Under the pieces are notes generated by a model. It was not told where the DNA came from. It saw only the letters and a list, made by a program, of their open reading frames with translations, and searched no databases. The position numbers and the translations under genes were made by a program. From positions 1 through 21,663 of IMG/VR virus record IMGVR_UViG_3300042879_001757: a DNA stretch of 21,663 nucleotides. One strand, written 5' to 3'. This DNA is from a virus. Each line of letters opens with the position of its first letter. The stretch's first letter is position 1. Shown here piece by piece: positions 1 through 7,348 of the stretch.

Positions 1-1
1 T

Positions 2-73
2 GACAAGATGGTGGCGATGCTCCAGAAGTGCGCCCCCAAGGTGTTCATCAACGGCCTCATCGTACTGGCCTAA
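2..73 (+). CDS. C-terminal end of an unidentified phage protein (partial)
   Basis: An open frame runs in from the left edge and stops at TAA 71-73. It gives 23 residues ending in VFINGLIVLA. The frame is open with GC-rich codons like the following genes, and a strong terminator follows at once, so this is most likely the last gene of an upstream transcription unit. Position just before the portal gene suggests a virion or packaging protein, but the fragment is too short to recognise. Confidence 0.6.
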   Translation, partial: DKMVAMLQKCAPKVFINGLIVLA

Positions 74-94
74 GTGGCAACAACTGACAAAGCT

Positions 95-123
95 GGGGCG
101 GGTCTAACAGCCCGCCCCTTTTT
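95..123 (+). terminator. Rho-independent terminator
   Basis: A perfect 8-bp GC-only stem (GGGGCGGG 95-102 with CCCGCCCC 111-118) closes an 8-nt loop and is followed directly by five T (119-123). It lies 22 bases after the stop at 73 and 7 bases before the portal start at 130, so it separates two units or attenuates read-through into the portal operon. No Bacteroidota -7 box is seen between it and the portal ATG. Confidence 0.9.
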
Positions 124-129
124 GTAACC

Positions 130-1395
130 ATGAGCCTACCCAAGTTCTACGCCTACCTCAAGGAAGGCACCAGCGCACCGCTCGTGGAAGAGCGCTACAC
201 GGGCAACCCGTGGGTCTACTTCGGTGCCGACAACCTCTTCCTCGAGAACATGCGCACGCTGGCGGACAACTGCGTCCCCTTACAGCGCTGCATCGAGATG
301 ACGGCGATGTTCATCGCTGGGCGTGGCATCCGCTTCGTCGACGAGGAAGGCAATGAGGTGGAGGCGGCGCAGCGCAAGTTCCAAGAGTGGATGCAGGACA
401 GCACCGAGGAGGACTTCCTGCATGCGACGGCTTTGGACATCGCGCTGGCTAACACCAAGAGTTGGGTGGTACGCCGTGGCTTCGGTGGCGGCATCGTGCG
501 TGTGGACCACCTTGACGTGTCACGCCTGCGCAGCGGCAAGCTGATGGAAGGCAAGGTGAGCAACTACTACTGGTCGGCCAACTGGAAGGAGGTCGGCGCG
601 CGTGGTGGTGCCGTAGTGCGGTACCGCCCCATCGAGCTGCCGGCCTTCAGGATGGATGAGCGTGTGCCCAGCGCGGTCATCTATAGCAAGACCTACAAGC
701 AGAACCGGGACTACTACGGCGAGCCGTGGTGGCTGCCTGCGGTGCCCGACGCTGAGGTGTGGGCCAAGGTGCCGGTGTTCAACAGGACGCAGATTGATAC
801 CGGTTTTAAGCCAACGGTCCACCTGCATACCTATATTAGTGCAGACACCAAGGACCTTGAGCAGTACGACAAGGACATCGAGGATGCCTACACGGGCGCC
901 AACGGCCGTGGCATCTTCCACACCTTCGGCACGCAGGACGAGAACGCTCCGCTGCTGAACGTGCTGGCGCGTGGTGACCATGCCGGGGAGCTTGACGCCA
1001 TCAGAGAGGCTGCTGAGGCGGTCATCGTGCGAGGCTATGGCGTGCCGGACCTGCTTTACCGGATGGACGTGGTGAGCGGCTTGACCAGCGCAGGCAATGC
1101 CATGAAAGCCGCTGCTGACCAGTTCATGGAAGGGTTCATCAAGCCCAAGCAGCAGATGATCACTAAGGACCTGGTGCGCCTCATGAATGCGGAGGGTATC
1201 CCGGTGTGGAATGCCGAGATCATCCCGCTCCAGTTGTTCGACGACGACACCGAGAGCGAGAATATCCGCCTGCGCACCATGACCATCAACGAGCTGCGCG
1301 AGGATATGGAGCTGCCTGCCTTCGAGGATGAGCGCGGCGACATCATCCCGGCACAGACGGCTGCGCTGCCTGCACCAACTAATACCCCTGCCTGA
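130..1395 (+). CDS. Phage portal protein
   Basis: The 421-residue product is most likely the portal, the dodecameric ring at the capsid vertex through which DNA enters and leaves and to which the tail connects. Support: length near the usual 400-500 residues; an N-terminal part with aromatic and acidic stretches, including VDHLDVSRLR (about 124-133); a C-terminal part (about 295-345) with GYGVPDLLY and SGLTSAGNAM followed by a long helix and KPKQQMITKDLVRLMN, a pattern typical of portal clip/wing regions where selected DNA-interacting helices precede 'ends with the preferred pre-activation' residues; and an acidic Pro/Ala-rich tail. The start ATG sits seven bases after a terminator. The stop overlaps the next start by one base (TGATG), which suggests translational coupling. 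The family call comes from overall pattern and gene order, without a single decisive motif. Confidence 0.75.
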   Translation: MSLPKFYAYLKEGTSAPLVEERYTGNPWVYFGADNLFLENMRTLADNCVPLQRCIEMTAMFIAGRGIRFVDEEGNEVEAAQRKFQEWMQDSTEEDFLHATALDIALANTKSWVVRRGFGGGIVRVDHLDVSRLRSGKLMEGKVSNYYWSANWKEVGARGGAVVRYRPIELPAFRMDERVPSAVIYSKTYKQNRDYYGEPWWLPAVPDAEVWAKVPVFNRTQIDTGFKPTVHLHTYISADTKDLEQYDKDIEDAYTGANGRGIFHTFGTQDENAPLLNVLARGDHAGELDAIREAAEAVIVRGYGVPDLLYRMDVVSGLTSAGNAMKAAADQFMEGFIKPKQQMITKDLVRLMNAEGIPVWNAEIIPLQLFDDDTESENIRLRTMTINELREDMELPAFEDERGDIIPAQTAALPAPTNTPA

Positions 1396-1994
1396 TGGCC
1401 TGCTGTGAGACACAGATCATAAGCCTCGCCACGGTGCGCAGCATCTGCGGGCTTTCCAAGACGGTAGACGACCGCAAGCTCGCACCCTTCATGAAGCTGG
1501 CGCAGGAGGAGCTGGAGAAGGTGCTGGGCCGCACGCTCTACGATGAGCTGGACACTGCCATCCAAGCGGACCCCACGCTGGCGACCGAGGCCGACCTGCT
1601 GTCGCTCCTGACCTACGTTAAGGGACCGCTGGCATGGCGCACGATGCAGCACAGCCTCCCCCGCATGTATGCAGAGCCGACGGCTAATGGCGTGCATAGC
1701 GTCAACGGCGGTGACTACCAAAGCGTGGATGCCAAGACCTTGAGCATGCAGGTGACGCAGGCCCGCAGCGCAGCCGATGCAGGATATGAGCGGCTGCTGA
1801 AGTTCTTGGACGAGAACGTGACCACCTATCCAAGCTACAACGACAACGTGGAGCTGGAGGAGCGGGTCAACAAGATGTACCCTGGTGGCGTCATCACCCG
1901 TAAGTCGCGGTGGCAGTACCCCTATGGCATCCGCACACCGGACCAGACCAACCGCAACGTGAACCAATACGGCGAGTGCTGCGATGGTAATTGA
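1395..1994 (+). CDS. Head-tail connector/adaptor-like protein
   Basis: A 199-residue soluble protein. The N-terminal 70 residues are helical, with KLAPFMKLAQEELEKVLG followed by RTLYDEL, a pattern seen in small connector proteins encoded directly after the portal in Bacteroidota phages (my recollection of such proteins is a DUF6712-like family; the name is from memory). The middle (about 75-110) is Gly/Asn-rich, and the C-terminus is basic, aromatic and Asn-rich. It starts at an ATG overlapping the portal stop by one base and runs 11 bases into the next gene, so it is part of the late operon. It would act at the portal-tail junction. The function comes mainly from position and length. Confidence 0.6.
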   Translation: MACCETQIISLATVRSICGLSKTVDDRKLAPFMKLAQEELEKVLGRTLYDELDTAIQADPTLATEADLLSLLTYVKGPLAWRTMQHSLPRMYAEPTANGVHSVNGGDYQSVDAKTLSMQVTQARSAADAGYERLLKFLDENVTTYPSYNDNVELEERVNKMYPGGVITRKSRWQYPYGIRTPDQTNRNVNQYGECCDGN

Positions 1995-2466
1995 GCGCGG
2001 CAGCAGCAACACGCTGGCGGTGATGGCGCGTGAGACGCTGTCTCCGTCCTACTGGCTCCTGCACTTCAACGACCCGGAGCGCAACGGCAATGCCTACTGC
2101 GTGGTGCAGGCAGGCAATGCCACGAGCGCGATGGTCACGCTCACCTTTGAGGAGGTGGCGAGCGGTGCTGTGGCTGCCGATGGCGAGGTGACCCTGTCGC
2201 CTGCTGGTAACTGGACGGTCACGGTCTATGAGCAGACCAGCCCGACCAATATCGACACGGACCTCGCTGACCGACTGGTGCGCGAGATGGCTGTATTCGT
2301 GGAGCAAGGCACGGCACCGGATAGCGGCTGGACTGATGAGTGCCCGACCAGCGGCACGGCCTGCGACTACGACATCACCGTGAATGTCAACGGCTCATTC
2401 GTCCAGACCATCAATGACGTGGACCCGTGCGTGGACAACACGCTCAACATAACTATCACAGCCTAA
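1984..2466 (+). CDS. Small probable structural protein, function unknown
   Basis: A 160-residue protein not recognised at family level. It is rich in Thr, Val, Ala and Asp and reads as mostly beta strand: segments such as AMVTLTFEEV and NWTVTVYEQ alternate with turns. There is no signal peptide or membrane segment. The C-terminal 35 residues contain three Cys and end in NTLNITITA. It lies between the connector and the tail fibre, overlapping the first by 11 bases and the second by one, so a virion role (adaptor, collar or fibre attachment) is inferred from context alone. Confidence 0.7.
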   Translation: MVIERGSSNTLAVMARETLSPSYWLLHFNDPERNGNAYCVVQAGNATSAMVTLTFEEVASGAVAADGEVTLSPAGNWTVTVYEQTSPTNIDTDLADRLVREMAVFVEQGTAPDSGWTDECPTSGTACDYDITVNVNGSFVQTINDVDPCVDNTLNITITA

Positions 2467-3956
2467 TGGCAACGCTGACCGTCAATACCACGCTGGCCGA
2501 TGGGGCCGTCCCCAACGCCAAGCTGTCGGACATGGCACAAGGCACGGTCAAGGGCCGTGCAGCAGGTGCTGGAACTGGAGACCCGCAAGACCTGACGCCG
2601 GACCAGGCAAGCACCATCCTTGATGGTGCCACCGACCCGTTCGTGCGCACCAGCGCAGCGGCGACAGGAGACGTGGTAGGTCCAGCATCCGCCACCGATG
2701 AGGCCATCGCTCGCTTCAACCTTACCACGGGAAAGCTGATACAGAACAGCCCGGTTCTGCTTGACGACAACGGGAAGCTGGGTCAGGTTGATGCCATCGA
2801 CTTCGACACCACGCCGACCAGTGCAGCAGCCGCAGGGCGCATCCGATGGAATAGTACCGAGGGCGCACCGGAGGCAGGTCTCGCTGGCGGCAATGTCACC
2901 GCGCTGCTCGGCACCGACCTGCATGTGCTCATCTATAACAACACGGGCAGCACCATTCCCAAGGGCAAGGTGGTGCGCGTCAATGGGAGTAGCGGCACAC
3001 GCCTCACTATCGCGCTGGCGCAGGGCAATGGTGACCTGAACAGCGCAGACACCATTGGATTGACGGCTGAGGCCATCGGTATCAACTCAAGCGGCTACGT
3101 CATCACGCGCGGCATCATCCGCGCGTTGAACACCAACGCCTTCAATGAGGGCGACACGCTCTATGTGTCACCGACCACGGCTGGCGAGATAGTCAACGTC
3201 AAGCCGAGCGCACCGAACCATCTGGTGCGCGTGGGCTATGTCGTCAAGAAGGCTGGCATCAATGACGGCATCATCTATGTGGACCCGCTCAACGGCTTCG
3301 AGTTAGAAGAGCTGCATGATGTCCGCATCACCACGCCTGCGACTAATACGGTCGGGCTGTTCTGGAATGCGACCGACAGCGTTTGGGAGAACTTAACCCC
3401 AGCCAACGCACGGACTGCGCTTGGCCTCGGCACCGCCGCTACGGCCAACACGGGAACTGGCAGCGGGGATGTGCCAACCACATCACAGGCCGACGCTCGC
3501 TACATCACCCCGTTCGCCTATTCGCTGCTCCCCACTTGGACGGTCGGAACGCAGGCCACCACATCCGCGACGATGGCCGATGTTACCAACACGGAATTGA
3601 CGGTGCCGGGTGCTGGCATGTACGAGTTCGAGTACCGCATCACCTACAGCGCCAACGCTACTACGACAGGCGCTGGCTTCACGGTGCGGAACACGGTCGG
3701 TGGAACGTTGGATTACGGAACCGTCGAGGCCGGTGTTGATACTCAGTCTGGTGATCGCTCAACGTTTCGCGGTGGCTTCCAAACAGACATATCTGCGGCA
3801 TCATCCCGCGCTACAACAGGCAACATAGGCGTCGTACGTGGCCGCGCCGTGTTCAACGCCGCATCCGCCATCCGCCTGCAATTCCGTACCGAAATCGTCA
3901 CCACCACGACCATCACCGTCACCGATGTTATCGGGTTCATTCGTCGCGTTGCCTAA
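2466..3956 (+). CDS. Tail fibre / receptor-binding protein
   Basis: A 496-residue protein starting at the ATG that overlaps the previous TAA (TAATG at 2464-2468); an in-frame ATG at 2427 is rejected because it would overlap the upstream gene by 40 bases. Residues about 8-75 carry a stalk pattern (AVPNAKLSDMAQGTVKGRA, then GAGTGDPQDLTPDQA) common in phage fibres. A middle beta-rich domain spans about 148-280. A neck-like segment (LEELHDVRITTP, then NARTALGLGTAAT and ADARYI) covers about 280-350. The last 145 residues (from about 352) are Thr-rich beta strands resembling a C1q/TNF-like jelly-roll tip. It would be a trimeric virion protein that contacts the host surface. Domain limits are estimates. 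Confidence 0.8.
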   Translation: MATLTVNTTLADGAVPNAKLSDMAQGTVKGRAAGAGTGDPQDLTPDQASTILDGATDPFVRTSAAATGDVVGPASATDEAIARFNLTTGKLIQNSPVLLDDNGKLGQVDAIDFDTTPTSAAAAGRIRWNSTEGAPEAGLAGGNVTALLGTDLHVLIYNNTGSTIPKGKVVRVNGSSGTRLTIALAQGNGDLNSADTIGLTAEAIGINSSGYVITRGIIRALNTNAFNEGDTLYVSPTTAGEIVNVKPSAPNHLVRVGYVVKKAGINDGIIYVDPLNGFELEELHDVRITTPATNTVGLFWNATDSVWENLTPANARTALGLGTAATANTGTGSGDVPTTSQADARYITPFAYSLLPTWTVGTQATTSATMADVTNTELTVPGAGMYEFEYRITYSANATTTGAGFTVRNTVGGTLDYGTVEAGVDTQSGDRSTFRGGFQTDISAASSRATTGNIGVVRGRAVFNAASAIRLQFRTEIVTTTTITVTDVIGFIRRVA

Positions 3957-4393
3957 TGGACACCACACGTATCAAACACCTCGCCGCATCCATCGTTGAC
4001 CCTTCCGGGGGCGCGTGGCTGCTACACATCATCAGCGTAGCCTGCGCCGCTGCCGCATCATTCATCGTCCCGGTCAAGCACTACCTGCTCCTCATCGGAG
4101 CCTTGGTCCTCTGCGACATGTACACGGGATGGCGGGCATCCGGCAAGGTGTTCAACTCAAAGGGCATGGGAGGCACCATCGAGAAGGTCGTGCTGTACAT
4201 GCTTGCCATCCTCATCTGCCGTGGCGTGGACCTCTCCTTCGGCTTGGGAGATACCTTGGGAGTGACCACCGTCACCGCTGGCGTCATCGTCAGCCGCGAG
4301 CTGCTGAGCAACCTTGAGAACATCGGCAAGGTCACAGGCCTCGACCTGGTGTCAGAGGTCAAGGCATTCATCGGCAAACTCTTCAAGCGTTGA
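3956..4393 (+). CDS. Phage holin
   Basis: A 145-residue inner-membrane protein that would permeabilise the cytoplasmic membrane at lysis and release the amidase encoded next. Hydrophobic segments lie at about 21-38, 42-56, 77-90 and 100-113. They are followed by SRELLSNLENIGKVTG (113-128) and a basic end (KLFKR), the layout of the Phage_holin_4_1 (toxin-secretion/phage-lysis holin) family, which usually runs about 120-150 residues. The start overlaps the fibre stop by one base (TAATG), and the endolysin follows after 9-15 bases, the classic lysis-cassette order. Confidence 0.85.
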   Translation: MDTTRIKHLAASIVDPSGGAWLLHIISVACAAAASFIVPVKHYLLLIGALVLCDMYTGWRASGKVFNSKGMGGTIEKVVLYMLAILICRGVDLSFGLGDTLGVTTVTAGVIVSRELLSNLENIGKVTGLDLVSEVKAFIGKLFKR

Positions 4394-4408
4394 AGCTGGA
4401 CCGTGCCT

Positions 4409-4813
4409 ATGCGGAATATCACGCATCTCGTTGTCCATTGCACCGCGACGCCACAGTCTGCGACTGTCTCCAGCATCCAACGGTACTGGAGGCAGGTGAT
4501 GGGATGGCGCAGCCCCGGCTACCACATCCTCGTCCTGCCCAACGGGACGGCGATGAGGCTGGCACCGGACGAGGCGACAACGAACGGCGTGAGGGGACAT
4601 AACGCCACCAGCCTACACGTCAGCTACATCGGCGGTGTAGGCACCAACGGTCGCCCGCTCGACAACCGCACACCTGAGCAGAAGGTGGCGCTCTTGCGCG
4701 TCATCAACGAGTGGCGCGCCTTGTACCCCAACGCAACCGTCCAAGGGCATCGTGACTTCCCTGGCGTCACCAAGGCCTGTCCATCATTTGATGCCCGCAC
4801 CGAGTATGCTTAG
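4409..4813 (+). CDS. N-acetylmuramoyl-L-alanine amidase (T7 lysozyme-like endolysin)
   Basis: A 134-residue amidase that cleaves the bond between muramic acid and L-alanine in peptidoglycan. It matches the zinc Amidase_2 fold of T7 lysozyme: HCTAT with H10, GYHILVLPNG at 37-46, a central RGHN/VSYIGG segment, and GHRDFPGVTKACPSFD at 113-128. H10, H114 and C124 are the expected zinc ligands; Y38 and K122 sit where T7 lysozyme has its catalytic Tyr and Lys. The protein is a little shorter than T7 lysozyme (151). There is no signal peptide, so export depends on the upstream holin. An in-frame GTG at 4403 would add two residues and is an equally possible start. Confidence 0.93.
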   Translation: MRNITHLVVHCTATPQSATVSSIQRYWRQVMGWRSPGYHILVLPNGTAMRLAPDEATTNGVRGHNATSLHVSYIGGVGTNGRPLDNRTPEQKVALLRVINEWRALYPNATVQGHRDFPGVTKACPSFDARTEYA

Positions 4814-5699
4814 AGAGGTAACCCGAACCAGCCACATCTACGAGATCACCAGCAAGCTCTCCAATATTGAGCAGTGGGTGTTCCTCGCTCCCGACATCCA
4901 CTGGGACAACCCACATTGCAAGCGCGACCTGCTCAAGCGGCACCTCGATGAGGCGGTCAAGATGGGCGCCCGCATCGTCATGCCCGGCGACACGTTCTGC
5001 CTGATGCAAGGAGCCTATGACCCAAGGAAACAGAAGAGCGACATCAGGCCGGAGCACAACGTCAACCATTACCTTGACGCGGTGGTGGAGACGGCCGCTG
5101 AATGGTTCGCCCCTTACCAGCCATACATCGACATCGTGGGCCTCGGCAACCATGAGACGAGCATCCTCAAGCGGATGGAGACGGACGTGGTACAGCGCTT
5201 CGTGAGCCTCCTGAACAGCAAGGCCAAGGGCGGTCACCGCGTGATGGCTGGCGGTTATGGTGGCTGGTACACGCTGATGGGCAACATGACCGGCAGCCGC
5301 AAGAGCTATGTGATCAAGTACTACCACGGCAGCGGTGGTGGTGCTCCGGTCACCAAGGGCACCATCCAGCACAATAGGGCAAGCACCCAAACGGAGGGTG
5401 CCGACGCCATCGTGATGGGCCACGTCCATAACGACTATGTGGTGACCTATACCAGAGAGATGCTGGACGCGCAGTACCAGCCGGTGACGCGGGACCTGCT
5501 CATGATCCGATGCTCGACCTACAAGGACGAGTATGCCGACGGCCACAGCGGCTGGCATGTCGAGCGTGGCGGAGGGCCGAGGCCGCTGGGTGGGCAGTTT
5601 TTGTGCGTGCGCTTCCACAAGGGCTGGTCGGGCAGCGCAGAGCGCAAGACCAAACCCAAGCCCTCGTCGGTCGTCGCCTTCAGCAGGAGGGCAATATGA
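4806..5699 (+). CDS. Calcineurin-like metallophosphoesterase
   Basis: A 297-residue protein with the complete metallophosphoesterase motif series: DIH (D30, H32), GD (D62), GNHE (N115, H116), an isolated His in YYHGSGGG (H174) and GHVH (H206, H208). These residues hold a two-metal centre that hydrolyses phosphomono- or diesters. The C-terminal 40 residues are basic. The ATG at 4806 overlaps the amidase stop by eight bases and is preferred over an upstream in-frame ATG at 4752 that would extend far into the amidase. The gene closes the late operon and overlaps the convergent gene at 5680-6141 by 20 bases. Substrate is unknown: nucleic-acid, nucleotide or lipid phosphoesters are all possible. 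Confidence 0.88.
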   Translation: MLREVTRTSHIYEITSKLSNIEQWVFLAPDIHWDNPHCKRDLLKRHLDEAVKMGARIVMPGDTFCLMQGAYDPRKQKSDIRPEHNVNHYLDAVVETAAEWFAPYQPYIDIVGLGNHETSILKRMETDVVQRFVSLLNSKAKGGHRVMAGGYGGWYTLMGNMTGSRKSYVIKYYHGSGGGAPVTKGTIQHNRASTQTEGADAIVMGHVHNDYVVTYTREMLDAQYQPVTRDLLMIRCSTYKDEYADGHSGWHVERGGGPRPLGGQFLCVRFHKGWSGSAERKTKPKPSSVVAFSRRAI

Positions 5700-6141
5700 C
5701 AACCACCAGCGCTGTCACGGCTGCGAAGATAACCACCTCAACGGCGTAGGCAATGCGCCCGGCGCGGTGAATGAACCCGACATTGCCGAACTCTATGTAA
5801 TCGTCGCGCATCAACAAAACATCCAGCCAGTTTGGCCAACGCATGTAGAACAGAGCAGCAAACAGCCTATCATAAAGGCTGCTCCACGGCCCGATGTACC
5901 ATACGCTCAGCCCACGCAGCCTATTGAGCCGGAACCGGAACACGGCGCTGAACAGGAAGGCCAGTCCGATGGCGAAGAACGGCACGCCGAAGAGCAGGCA
6001 CGGCACACCAACGGCGATAGCACGAAGCACCCACTGCAACTTGTGGCGGATGTACTTACCATGGGCAATCTCTTCGGCATCGTCAGCAGCGCACCAAAGG
6101 GCGAAGGCGACCGTGAACACGGTGAGAATGATCAGTTCCAT
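5680..6141 (-). CDS. Integral membrane protein of unknown function
   Basis: A 153-residue protein with three hydrophobic regions: about 3-18, a long hairpin-like stretch at 39-67, and 130-150 near the C-terminus. A loop between them carries a basic FRFRLNRLRG motif (68-77) and many aromatic residues. No known family was recognised. It is the last gene of the leftward operon, 41 bases after the methyltransferase-like gene, and its 3' end overlaps the convergent phosphoesterase gene by 20 bases. Placement near lysis functions suggests envelope action (accessory lysis or superinfection exclusion), which is inference only. Confidence 0.7.
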   Translation of the reverse strand: MELIILTVFTVAFALWCAADDAEEIAHGKYIRHKLQWVLRAIAVGVPCLLFGVPFFAIGLAFLFSAVFRFRLNRLRGLSVWYIGPWSSLYDRLFAALFYMRWPNWLDVLLMRDDYIEFGNVGFIHRAGRIAYAVEVVIFAAVTALVVVILPSC

Positions 6142-6182
6142 TTGTTGTTGTTTGTTGGATGGCAGTTGCGTATATCACGTAG

Positions 6183-6848
6183 TTAGGGGCAACTGCTACC
6201 ATCTGCGGTTGAGAATAAGGTCGGTGCGTGAAGAGCCTCTGACCATTGGCCTGCCATTGCCTTTGCGATGCCTGGGAAGGTCTTGTTACGAATGCGCCTC
6301 ATAGCCTCTGAACCATAGGCCAGCTTCTTGCCATCAGGCCCGACAGCATCGCCATACCAAGCCGGAAGCCTTTTGCCTGAAGGAGCCACGTAGAACTCGC
6401 CCTTGTCCACCACCTTGGTAGGCACCAACTTCGGCAGTGCCTTCAGCCAAAGGCAGGTGGTCTTACTGAACGGGTCGCCGAACTGCCAAGGGTGGATGAT
6501 TTGGTCGGGCTTCCGGTACGTGCTCGACATAATGCCGATCGGGTTCTCGATCGCCACCCGTGGGCAGTCAATCCGCGTGAAGAGCATGAAGAAGTCGATG
6601 CCTTCCTGTTGCCTCCCATCGGCCCGCTTCTGCGCGAAGTGCTTGGCCCCGCTCACGGCAAGGTGTGTGCATGGGGGAAAGGCGATCACCATGTCCCACG
6701 GCTGCCCCAAGATGTCGCGCACGTCTCCCTGGTAATGTGGCCCCGGCGCATCGGTCGGCAGTATGTCGCACGAAATGGCGTCATGGCCTAATGCCAGTAG
6801 CTCATCACGCACCGTCCCTGAATGTTCGCAAGCAACGAGGATTTTCAT
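6183..6848 (-). CDS. Minimal cytosine-C5 DNA methyltransferase-like protein
   Basis: A 221-residue Rossmann-fold protein of the type often annotated in phages as DNA cytosine methyltransferase. A SAM-binding start (MKILVACEHSG, 1-11) is followed by an acidic strand end (SCDILP, 26-31), a PPC motif (FPPCTHLAVSG, 57-67, C60 the candidate nucleophile) and an ENP motif (IENPIG, 100-105), corresponding to motifs I, II, IV and VI of C5-methyltransferases. It is much shorter than restriction-type enzymes (over 300), and no target recognition domain or motifs IX-X are evident. It may methylate phage DNA without classical specificity, or have another substrate. The leader upstream carries a 13-bp hairpin (6883-6920). 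Confidence 0.75.
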   Translation of the reverse strand: MKILVACEHSGTVRDELLALGHDAISCDILPTDAPGPHYQGDVRDILGQPWDMVIAFPPCTHLAVSGAKHFAQKRADGRQQEGIDFFMLFTRIDCPRVAIENPIGIMSSTYRKPDQIIHPWQFGDPFSKTTCLWLKALPKLVPTKVVDKGEFYVAPSGKRLPAWYGDAVGPDGKKLAYGSEAMRRIRNKTFPGIAKAMAGQWSEALHAPTLFSTADGSSCP

Positions 6849-6882
6849 GTCATCTGTTTTTAACCGCAGCAGCCCCTAACAA

Positions 6883-6920
6883 GCCAGTAAACGCCATGCA
6901 AAGCCACGGCGTTTACTGGC
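6883..6920. repeat. Perfect 13-bp inverted repeat in the methyltransferase-like gene leader
   Basis: GCCAGTAAACGCC (6883-6895) and GGCGTTTACTGGC (6908-6920) pair perfectly around a 12-nt loop. No T-run follows on either strand, so it is not an ordinary intrinsic terminator. On the transcribed (-) strand it lies between the zinc-ribbon stop and the start at 6848. It could act as an RNA processing or stability element, or as a protein-binding site. Confidence 0.8.
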
Positions 6921-6934
6921 CGGGACGATGTTCG

Positions 6935-7138
6935 TCAGCTTACCCACCAAACGCGGCATTTCGCGCAGCAGTAGCTTTTGCCAACGTGCAGCGCACCCGG
7001 AATGTCGTCGGGTTGTGGGTCACTTATCAGGGTGGTACGCTCCCCGCGCCTACCGCACGAAGGGCAAGCCGAACGTACATCTACGGCTAAACGCAAGCTC
7101 CCCGCGCTTATGCCCCTACTATGCCTGCGTTTAGCCAT
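6935..7138 (-). CDS. Small zinc-ribbon protein
   Basis: A 67-residue basic protein with a CPSCG knuckle (25-29) and a second CCAKC (57-61), four cysteines arranged as in a treble-clef or zinc-ribbon finger; a WW pair precedes the C-terminus. Such small ribbons bind nucleic acid or act as adaptors; no specific role can be assigned. The ATG lies 6 bases after the preceding gene's stop on the - strand, consistent with operon membership. The first codons form one arm of an 11-bp inverted repeat (7085-7136), so part of the N-terminal sequence may be constrained by RNA structure. Because the region also holds two hairpins, a non-coding alternative cannot be excluded. Confidence 0.6.
   Translation of the reverse strand: MAKRRHSRGISAGSLRLAVDVRSACPSCGRRGERTTLISDPQPDDIPGALHVGKSYCCAKCRVWWVS
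7085..7136. repeat. 11-bp inverted repeat at the start of the zinc-ribbon gene
   Basis: GGCTAAACGCA (7085-7095) and TGCGTTTAGCC (7126-7136) are perfect reverse complements separated by 30 bases. The 7126-7136 arm begins at the third base of the zinc-ribbon start codon as read on the - strand. In the mRNA the stem would lie right behind the start codon and could hinder initiation. The core TAAACGC is shared with the inverted repeat at 6883-6920. Confidence 0.7.
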
Positions 7139-7144
7139 GTCCGT

Positions 7145-7348
7145 TCAGCGCCATCGTCCGGTGTAGTTCATCCATGTTCCGAACCACAGGGTGAACGGTG
7201 CCATCAGGCCCAGCAATGCCCACGCGCTCTCCTCAAAGGCCATCACAATAGAAGCAATGCCGAAGAGGTGGATGAGGATGGCGGCAGGCCAAGGCGTCAG
7301 ACCGAAGCCGGACCACCTGGTGATGTATTGGATGAAGGTCTCACGCAT
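7145..7348 (-). CDS. Small membrane protein with two predicted transmembrane helices
   Basis: A 67-residue protein with hydrophobic helices at about 20-38 and 42-62 separated by an acidic turn (FEES), and basic ends (TRW near the start, GRWR at the end). The ATG at 7348 overlaps the stop of the lipoprotein gene by eight bases, which is why it is preferred over an upstream in-frame start at 7402. Helical-hairpin membrane proteins of this size beside spanin-like lipoproteins can be holins, antiholins or pinholins, but the family was not recognised and a true holin candidate already exists at 3956-4393. Confidence 0.65.
   Translation of the reverse strand: MRETFIQYITRWSGFGLTPWPAAILIHLFGIASIVMAFEESAWALLGLMAPFTLWFGTWMNYTGRWR

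Noticed and set aside
1056-2012. Long - strand frame (318 residues) opposite portal and connector genes
   Set aside because: Shadow of GC-rich coding on the + strand; composition His/Val/Gln-rich without domains. The same holds for long antisense frames at 520-1413 and 4767-5702.
6883-6920. Intrinsic terminator at the 13-bp hairpin
   Set aside because: No T-run follows the stem on either strand.
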